24,947 nt of DNA, taken from positions 1 to 24,947 of the forward strand of contig CAJUFO010000064.1 in NCBI GenBank assembly GCA_910585615.1, in the 5' to 3' direction. The stretch comes from an uncultured Acetatifactor sp. (GTDB taxonomy: Bacteria; Bacillota; Clostridia; Lachnospirales; Lachnospiraceae). Positions 20,163 through 24,947 of this stretch are shown piece after piece. The notes beneath the pieces were generated by a model. That model did no database searches. It worked only from the letters and a program-made list of their open reading frames with translations, and was not told the origin of the DNA. Each line of letters opens with the position of its first letter. Position 1 is the first letter of the stretch. Position numbers and translations under genes: made by a program.

Positions 20163-23147
20163 TCACAGCCACTCGTTCCAGAAGCGTTCCACCCGCTTCG
20201 CGACCTCATTGACCGTCACGGTCTCGAACCGCTCCCACTCCCTGGGGAAGAGCCTGCGGTAGGCGGGCGCAAGGAAGCGCTCGTCCAACAGGGCGATGAT
20301 GCCCACGTCCTCCGCGGTGCGGATGACCCGCCCGGCAGCCTGTAGCACCTTGTTCATGCCGGGATACCGGTAGGCGTAGTCGAAGCCGTTCTCCTGACCG
20401 GCGTCGAAGCAGGACTTCAGAATCTCCTTCTCCTGGGAGACCTGGGGCAGGCCGGTGCCTATGATGATGGCCCCGATCAAGCTGTCGCGCTTTAGGTCGA
20501 TGCCCTCGGCGAATATCCCGCCCAGCACGCAGAAGCCTATGAGGACACGGTCGGGCCCTTCCGCCGCACCAGGGGCAACCCCTGGAGATTCGACAGGGGC
20601 AACCCCTGGAGATTCGACAGGGGCAACCCCTGAAAATTCGACAGGGGCGGCGCGGAAGCAGTCCAGGAAGGCCTCCCTGTCCGCCTCGCTCATGGACTCG
20701 CTCTGGAGGATGCACTCCCTGTCCTCTCCCCCGAAGTTATCCACATACTTCCCGTAGATAATCCGCAGGAAGGCGTAGGAGGGGCAGAAGACCATGTAGT
20801 TGCCGTGGCGGTTCCTGACAATCTCCTCGATGTAGCGGGCGATGCACTCATATTCCTCCTCGGAGCGCCTGGTGTACTTGCTGGTCACATCCCCCGCGAT
20901 GAACAGCCCCCGCCTGTCCGGCTGGAATACGGACCTGGCGTAGACCTCATAGTCCTCCGGCTCCCCGCCCAGCAGCTTCTTGTAGTACTGGATGGGCAGC
21001 AGGGTGGCGGAGAACAGAATCGTGCTGCGCCCCCGCTGCATGCAGCTTCTCAGGTTCCTGCCCGGGTTCACGCACAAAAGCTTCAGGAAGAAGCTGCCGT
21101 CATCGCATAGCTGGGTGTATTTCACATAGTTCTCGTCCAGCAGGTCATAGACGGTAAAGAAATGGCTCACCGCGAAGTAGAATTCCAGCAGCCGCTCCCG
21201 GACGGGCAGCTCCCCCTCCTCCTGCTCTGACAGATAGTCCTCCATGACGGTGCGGAGCCGCATCAGGCTCTCCGTGAACGCCTCTATGCTCTCCACCACG
21301 CAATAGTCCTCGCACCAGCGCTTCAGGGTCAGGAGCTCCCGGTTGCATTTCTCCAGATGGTACACCAGCTTCTCGCCGTATCCCTGCCTGGCCAGGGCGC
21401 TCCTGGCCCCACAGCCCCCGCCCGGATTCCCGTAGGCACCATCCCCGCAGGCGGTCTCCGGCAGACCAGAATCGTCACCGGAGGCTTCGTCACATCCTCC
21501 TACTTCCAAACCGTCCAAAAAATCTGACACATCTGTCGAAACAAGTGTCATATTTAAGTCCATCTGGCCGGAAACCTCAGTGTTTTTGCTCCTTTTCCGC
21601 TTCCTTTCCTTTTGTGACATAAGTGTCTTTTTCAATTCTCTGGTCAGCTCCAGGAACGCCTCCTTGTACAGGACGGCGCTGTACATCTCCCTGCCCCGTT
21701 CCAGCAGGTTGTGAGCCTCATCAATCAGGAAGATGTAATTCCCCGCCGTCCCCTCCCCGAAGAAGCGCTTCAGGTACACATGGGGGTCAAAGAGGTAATT
21801 GTAGTCACAGATGACGGCATCGGCGAAGAGGCTGGCGTCCAGGCACATCTCAAAAGGACAGACCATGTGCCTGGCTGCATAGGCCTCGATGGTCCCTCTG
21901 TCGAAGCGCTCCTCCCGGTTCAGCATGTCGAACACGGCATCGTTCACCCTGTCGTAATGTCCCTTTGCATAGGGACAAAAGTCCGGGTTGCACTCGGTCT
22001 CCTCCATGAAGCAGATTTTCTCCTTGGCGGTGAGGATGACGCTCTTCAGCCGCAGCCCCTTGCCCCGCAGGATGTCTATGGCCTCCTCCGCCACTGTCCT
22101 GGTGATGGTCTTGGCAGTCAGGTAGAAGAGCTTCTCCCCCATCCCCTGCCCCATGGCCTGGACGGCCGGGTAGACGGTGGAGATGGTCTTGCCCACTCCC
22201 GTGGGGGCTTCCAGGAAGAGTTTCTTCTTATGATAAATCGTCCTGTACACATGGGACGCCAGTTCCCTCTGCCCCTCCCTGTAGGGGAAGGGGAACTCCA
22301 GCCCCCGGATGGAATCCCCGCGGATGCCCCGCCACTTCCAGGAATAGTCCGACCATTTCCGGTAGGAGGCCAGCACTCCATGGAACCATTCCGCCAGGCT
22401 GTCAAAGCCGTATTCCTCGTGGAAATACCGGATCTCCCCGGAGGGCATATGGCAATAGGTCAGACGCACGCAGATTTCCTCCAGCCCCTGGCACGAACCG
22501 TACAGATAGGCATAGCACTTGGCCTGGGCCACATGCAGCGGCAGGGGTGCTCTCAGCCTGGCGATGTCGCGGTAGGTTCCCTTGATCTCATCGATGGTGA
22601 CCTTGCCGTCCTTGCGGATAATGCCGTCCGCCCGCCCCTCCACGCTGAGCATGTAGCCATCGGCGGGAAACGTCATCTTCAGCGGCACCTCAGCCTGGTA
22701 TTCTGCCCCCATCCGCCGTTGAATCATGCGGTGGATACGCCCTCCCTCCTGCATGGCGTTCTCCGGCGATATGTGGCGGCGGTTGTCGATGTCCCCGTGG
22801 CGCAGGATGAATTCCACCAGCCTGCGCACGGATATGCGCACCTCCTCCAGGGGTTCCGTTCCTTCGGGTAAGGCCGGCTCTTTCGTCATGTACGGCTCTT
22901 GGGGCGAACCTGTCTCTTTCGTCATATCCGGCTCTTGGGTCAAACCTGTCTCTTTTGTCATATCCGGCTCTTGAGTCAAACCTGTCTCTTTTGTCATATC
23001 CGGCTCTTGGGTCAAACCTGTCTCTTTTGTCATATCCGGCTCTTGGGTCAAGTCTCCCTCCCAGGTCAGGGCCTCCTGTCCAATCAGATTCGGCCCTCTG
23101 CAGACTATACTTATGTCCTCCATTTTTCCTGCCCTTTCCTCTCCCAT
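20163..23147 (-). CDS. DinG/Rad3-type DNA helicase with N-terminal PD-(D/E)XK nuclease module
   Basis: This is a protein of about 994 residues. Numbers are from the ATG at 23147. Residues about 30-85 are a 12-residue tandem repeat. A PD-(D/E)XK nuclease-like module follows: Asp in GRADGI (about 172-177), Glu and Lys in DEIKGT (about 185-190) and QAKCYAY. The XPD-like helicase has Walker A APTGVGKT (about 311-318), four to five Fe-S cluster cysteines (KICFMEETECNPDFCP and VCPFEMC, about 377-435), DEAH (about 476-479) and motif VI QAAGRVIRT (about 934-942). A second repeat (APVESPGV units) precedes the C-terminal motifs. Role: probably DNA repair or recombination-intermediate processing. Starts at TTG 23183 or ATG 23123 are also possible. 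Confidence 0.87.
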   Translation of the reverse strand: MGEERAGKMEDISIVCRGPNLIGQEALTWEGDLTQEPDMTKETGLTQEPDMTKETGLTQEPDMTKETGLTQEPDMTKETGSPQEPYMTKEPALPEGTEPLEEVRISVRRLVEFILRHGDIDNRRHISPENAMQEGGRIHRMIQRRMGAEYQAEVPLKMTFPADGYMLSVEGRADGIIRKDGKVTIDEIKGTYRDIARLRAPLPLHVAQAKCYAYLYGSCQGLEEICVRLTYCHMPSGEIRYFHEEYGFDSLAEWFHGVLASYRKWSDYSWKWRGIRGDSIRGLEFPFPYREGQRELASHVYRTIYHKKKLFLEAPTGVGKTISTVYPAVQAMGQGMGEKLFYLTAKTITRTVAEEAIDILRGKGLRLKSVILTAKEKICFMEETECNPDFCPYAKGHYDRVNDAVFDMLNREERFDRGTIEAYAARHMVCPFEMCLDASLFADAVICDYNYLFDPHVYLKRFFGEGTAGNYIFLIDEAHNLLERGREMYSAVLYKEAFLELTRELKKTLMSQKERKRKRSKNTEVSGQMDLNMTLVSTDVSDFLDGLEVGGCDEASGDDSGLPETACGDGAYGNPGGGCGARSALARQGYGEKLVYHLEKCNRELLTLKRWCEDYCVVESIEAFTESLMRLRTVMEDYLSEQEEGELPVRERLLEFYFAVSHFFTVYDLLDENYVKYTQLCDDGSFFLKLLCVNPGRNLRSCMQRGRSTILFSATLLPIQYYKKLLGGEPEDYEVYARSVFQPDRRGLFIAGDVTSKYTRRSEEEYECIARYIEEIVRNRHGNYMVFCPSYAFLRIIYGKYVDNFGGEDRECILQSESMSEADREAFLDCFRAAPVEFSGVAPVESPGVAPVESPGVAPGAAEGPDRVLIGFCVLGGIFAEGIDLKRDSLIGAIIIGTGLPQVSQEKEILKSCFDAGQENGFDYAYRYPGMNKVLQAAGRVIRTAEDVGIIALLDERFLAPAYRRLFPREWERFETVTVNEVAKRVERFWNEWL
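20572..20650 (-). repeat. 24-nt in-frame tandem repeat in the helicase gene
   Basis: Three units of 24 nt (20572-20595, 20596-20619, 20620-20643), two exact and one with two changes, then a partial unit. They encode VAPVESPG-type units in a linker of helicase domain 2. Each unit starts with AGGGGCAACCCCT, a small inverted repeat. Confidence 0.9.
22885..23064 (-). repeat. 36-nt in-frame tandem repeat in the helicase gene
   Basis: Five adjoining 36-nt units start at 22885, 22921, 22957, 22993 and 23029. The middle three are almost identical, and the last diverges in its second half. They encode the unit LTQEPDMTKETG. The period is a multiple of three, so copy-number change keeps the frame. Confidence 0.93.
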
Positions 23148-23186
23148 CACCCTGCCCCCTATATGTGTCCTTGCTTCTCCCAATAA

Positions 23187-23216
23187 TACTTACTCGCGTC
23201 ACTAAGGAATTGTCAA
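23187..23216 (-). promoter_or_regulatory. Weak candidate promoter of the helicase gene
   Basis: The minus strand has TTGACA (23216-23211) inside the first hairpin arm, an 18-nt spacer and TAAGTA (23192-23187). The -35 is perfect but the -10 is poor. No better pair was found closer to the gene. Confidence 0.3.
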
Positions 23217-23303
23217 AAAATTATTTTTGACAATTCCTGCAAATTGCTTCGCAATTAGCCGGAACCAGAAATAACTCTTGAAGAGTTATTTCTGGACGGT
23301 TCC
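23206..23303. repeat. Array of three perfect hairpins upstream of the helicase gene
   Basis: Hairpin 1: a 14-bp stem (23206-23219 with 23224-23237, four-nt loop). Hairpin 2: AATTGC/GCAATT (23242-23256). Hairpin 3: a 14-bp stem (23265-23278 with 23282-23295, three-nt loop), extended by GGAA/TTCC (23261-23264 with 23300-23303). The inverted pieces GGAAxx and xxTTCC bound the units. This looks like a small non-coding palindromic element. Confidence 0.75.
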
Positions 23304-23411
23304 TAAAATCTGCCATGTCACCCGACTCACGAACGGAAAGCCACATGAATCGACTGCAAACCTGACCTCTTGCGAACATATGCACATGGCTGACTACATT
23401 TGTCGAACTAT

Positions 23412-23480
23412 ATAAACGGCATTTAATTCTTGCCAGCTACATAGCACAGCCGGTCATGCCGTTTATCCGGTTTTTGGCAA
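23412..23480. other. Interleaved inverted repeats, possible structured RNA or binding site
   Basis: An 11-bp perfect inverted repeat, ATAAACGGCAT (23412-23422) and ATGCCGTTTAT (23456-23466), encloses TTGCCA (23430-23435), which can pair with TGGCAA (23475-23480) beyond the second arm. The topology is that of a pseudoknot. The remaining gene-free sequence, 23304-23411 and 23481-23579, has scattered TATAAAC/GTTTATA words and a distant 7-bp repeat (GCCATGT/ACATGGC), but no ORF with a ribosome-binding site. Confidence 0.4.
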
Positions 23481-23575
23481 AATCTAATCGCTACATATAT
23501 AAACTGTATAACAATTGGACGCTTCTGCAATACCAGGCAGAAAGCGGTAAATGTATACGTTTATAAGTATAGCAC

Positions 23576-23620
23576 AAAACTCCCCGCTCAGATAGCACCG
23601 AATCTATCTGACGCGGGGAG
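23576..23620 (-). terminator. Terminator after the DUF4130 gene
   Basis: On the minus strand, CTCCCCGC and TCAGATAG pair with their complements at 23580-23595 (one bulged base), giving a stem of about 16 bp, followed by only four T. It lies 15 nt after the stop codon of the DUF4130 gene. Confidence 0.7.
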
Positions 23621-23635
23621 CCCTTTTGCATGTTG

Positions 23636-24394
23636 TCACTGGAACTCCACCATATATTCCCGGAACCGCAAAGGCAGCATGCCTCTCTGGAGCTTCCGGT
23701 TCTCCCGTCCCTCTACGGTTATGGTATGGCAGAACTGCCGGAAAAGCTCCTGGTACTCCCGTTCCCTGTCCGAGTAACGAAGGTTCTGCGGCCTGTCCGC
23801 TTCCTCCCCCCGAAGCAGATACCATGGTTTCCTGGCCGGATGTATCCCGAACAGATTCCGCTTCTCGTCATAGATGACGAAGTTCTCTATGGGCAGCCTG
23901 TCGGCGAAATGGGGCATCAGGAAGGCGACTACGTCGTTCTTCGGCCCTATTCTGGAAAACAGCATGCCGTTTTCCAGCTCCTGGAATCTTAAGAACTGCA
24001 ATTGGTGGCCCACTTCCGTGGATACGCCCCGGGCCAGCGCGAAGGCCCTGTGCACCCAAACGTCCGCCAGATTGTCGAAGAGATGCCCCTGGCGGCTCTT
24101 CCCCCGCAGCCCCTGTACCACGGTGCGGTAGATTGCCTGCGCTTTCCCCTCGTCCTCCGAGGCCAGAGCCATGGCCAGCCGCTCACAGTCCTCCCTGCCG
24201 AAGCGCCGCTCCAGGGTCCCCATGACCTTGCGGGTCTTCTCCTCGTCCGCCGTCACGGGAATATCCTCCGCAAACAGTAGGGGATCGTCCGTGAGGCTGA
24301 GGAACGTGTCATCGTGATTCCGCTTCTCCTCATACGCCTGGTAGATTGCCGTGAAGACGCTCTCCAGGGTGTCCTCGCATCTGTATACAATCAT
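23636..24394 (-). CDS. DUF4130 (TIGR03915) predicted DNA repair/metabolism protein
   Basis: This 252-residue protein matches the DUF4130 family in its start (MIVYRCEDTLESVFTAIYQAYEEK), GLRGKSRQGHLFDNLADVWVHRAFALARGVSTEVGHQLQFLRF, GMLFSRIGPKNDVVAFLMPHFADRLPIENFVIYDEKRNLFGIHP and the tail RMLPLRF-like segment with REYMVEF. It is nearly always next to a radical-SAM gene predicted to act in DNA modification or repair, as here; the activity has not been shown to my knowledge. I chose the ATG at 24394, with AAAGGA 7 nt upstream; the ATG two codons earlier has a spacing of only 2. It lies 69 nt after the radical-SAM gene. Confidence 0.9.
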   Translation of the reverse strand: MIVYRCEDTLESVFTAIYQAYEEKRNHDDTFLSLTDDPLLFAEDIPVTADEEKTRKVMGTLERRFGREDCERLAMALASEDEGKAQAIYRTVVQGLRGKSRQGHLFDNLADVWVHRAFALARGVSTEVGHQLQFLRFQELENGMLFSRIGPKNDVVAFLMPHFADRLPIENFVIYDEKRNLFGIHPARKPWYLLRGEEADRPQNLRYSDREREYQELFRQFCHTITVEGRENRKLQRGMLPLRFREYMVEFQ

Positions 24395-24463
24395 GGGCAT
24401 TTCCTTTCTCCCTCTTTTTCTCCTTTAAGCCTCGTTCAACTGCCGCCTTGCAGGACTGTCCCC

Positions 24464-24947
24464 TCACAACTGCCCCACCGCCGCCTGCTGCCGTTCTATG
24501 ACCGTCACAGGGCGGGTGAATTCAACATCGTCGAACAGCGACAACTGCTTATAGCTCATGCCGTCGCTGCCGAACCGCACCCTGTCCTTCTCGGTGGTAA
24601 GGTTGCGCACGATGTAATCCTCCTCTATCTTCACAGGGTACATCATCCTGCCGCTGCAGGTGATGAAATACAGCGCCCGCTTCAGCACCACCCCAATCTT
24701 CTTTAAATCCGGAAAATTCAGGCTGCCGCTCCTGCGGGCCGCCACAATCCGCTGGGCACTCTTCACTCCTACGCCGGGCACCCGCAGCAGCTCCTCCAAG
24801 GGAGCGCGGTTGATTTCCACCGGAAAGCGCTCCAGATGGCGCACCGCCCAATCCTCCTTGGGATCCAGCATCACATTGAAGTACGGACGCTTCTCGTCCA
24901 GCAGCTCCTCCGCCCGGAAGCCGTAGAACCGCAGCAGCCAGTCCGCC
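24464..24947 (-). CDS. Radical-SAM DNA repair-type protein (TIGR03916), C-terminal part
   Basis: This is the last 161 residues; the frame is open through the window end, so the 5' part, including the radical-SAM CxxxCxxC, lies outside. What is seen is DWLLRFYGFRAEELL, then NVMLDPKEDWAVRHLERFPVEINRAP, a helix-hairpin-helix DNA-binding motif (LLRVPGVGVKSAQRIVAARR) and a C-terminal segment YKQLSLFDDVEF. This is the known ending of the radical-SAM partner of DUF4130 proteins. The helix-hairpin-helix supports DNA as target. An ATG at 24874 is internal, not the start. Confidence 0.88.
   Translation of the reverse strand, partial: ADWLLRFYGFRAEELLDEKRPYFNVMLDPKEDWAVRHLERFPVEINRAPLEELLRVPGVGVKSAQRIVAARRSGSLNFPDLKKIGVVLKRALYFITCSGRMMYPVKIEEDYIVRNLTTEKDRVRFGSDGMSYKQLSLFDDVEFTRPVTVIERQQAAVGQL

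Noticed and set aside
21711..22871. 386-residue plus-strand frame opposite the helicase
   Set aside because: Antisense shadow of clear helicase motifs, with no supporting start signal.
22885..23064. 36-nt direct repeats resembling a CRISPR array
   Set aside because: The units abut with no spacers, stay in frame inside the helicase gene, and no cas gene is present.

Overview
The window looks like chromosome of a spore-forming, GC-rich member of the Clostridia, most likely Lachnospiraceae. It carries a complete spoIIAA-spoIIAB-sigF operon, three spoVA genes, a Csp-like subtilase, a T-box-controlled valS, an ECF-transporter S component and PadR/DUF1700/DUF4097 genes. Nearly all genes are on the minus strand. 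Only a tRNA, the subtilase and the S component are on the plus strand. No transposase, integrase, phage gene or CRISPR array was seen, so this is core chromosome rather than an island.

Layout from left to right. (1) tRNA-Ala(CGC) with promoter and terminator (about 91-264), then a Csp-like S8 subtilase (387-2264). (2) A sporulation block read leftwards: spoIIAA, spoIIAB, sigF, a membrane-anchored GH25 lysozyme, then spoVAB, spoVAA, spoVAC (7046 down to 2343). (3) A block read leftwards from a T-box leader: valS, a multi-pass glycosyltransferase-like protein, folC, a 48-residue ORF and a zinc-ribbon/TPR membrane protein (15063 down to 7121). (4) A YdcF-family membrane protein divergent from an ECF S component (15097-17318). 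(5) A padR-DUF1700-DUF4097 operon with a 17-bp inverted-repeat operator (19886 down to 17395). (6) A 380-bp interval with a cluster of DnaA-box-like 9-mers, then a DinG/Rad3-type helicase with an N-terminal PD-(D/E)XK nuclease module and two in-frame tandem-repeat arrays. (7) A 490-bp interval full of perfect hairpins. (8) A predicted DNA-repair pair: a DUF4130/TIGR03915 protein and the C-terminal end of its radical-SAM partner, cut by the window edge.

The sporulation block reads as a forespore programme. SpoIIAA and SpoIIAB control SigF, and SigF normally leads to SigG. A sequence matching the SigG promoter consensus (GAATA, 18 nt, CATAATA) lies just in front of spoVAB. The most interesting signal is at that point. 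A 13-bp perfect inverted repeat followed by a U-run has its 5' arm inside the SigG promoter and its 3' arm starting at the spoVAB start codon. Only RNA reading in from the lysozyme gene would form the hairpin; RNA starting at the SigG promoter would not.

Other points of note are: the spoVA order AB-AA-AC with no AD or AE alongside; a 16-nt word shared by the valS transcript start and the valS N-terminal codons; the DnaA-box cluster interleaved with TGTCATTT repeats; and the hairpin array upstream of the helicase gene. All calls come from reading the sequence alone.
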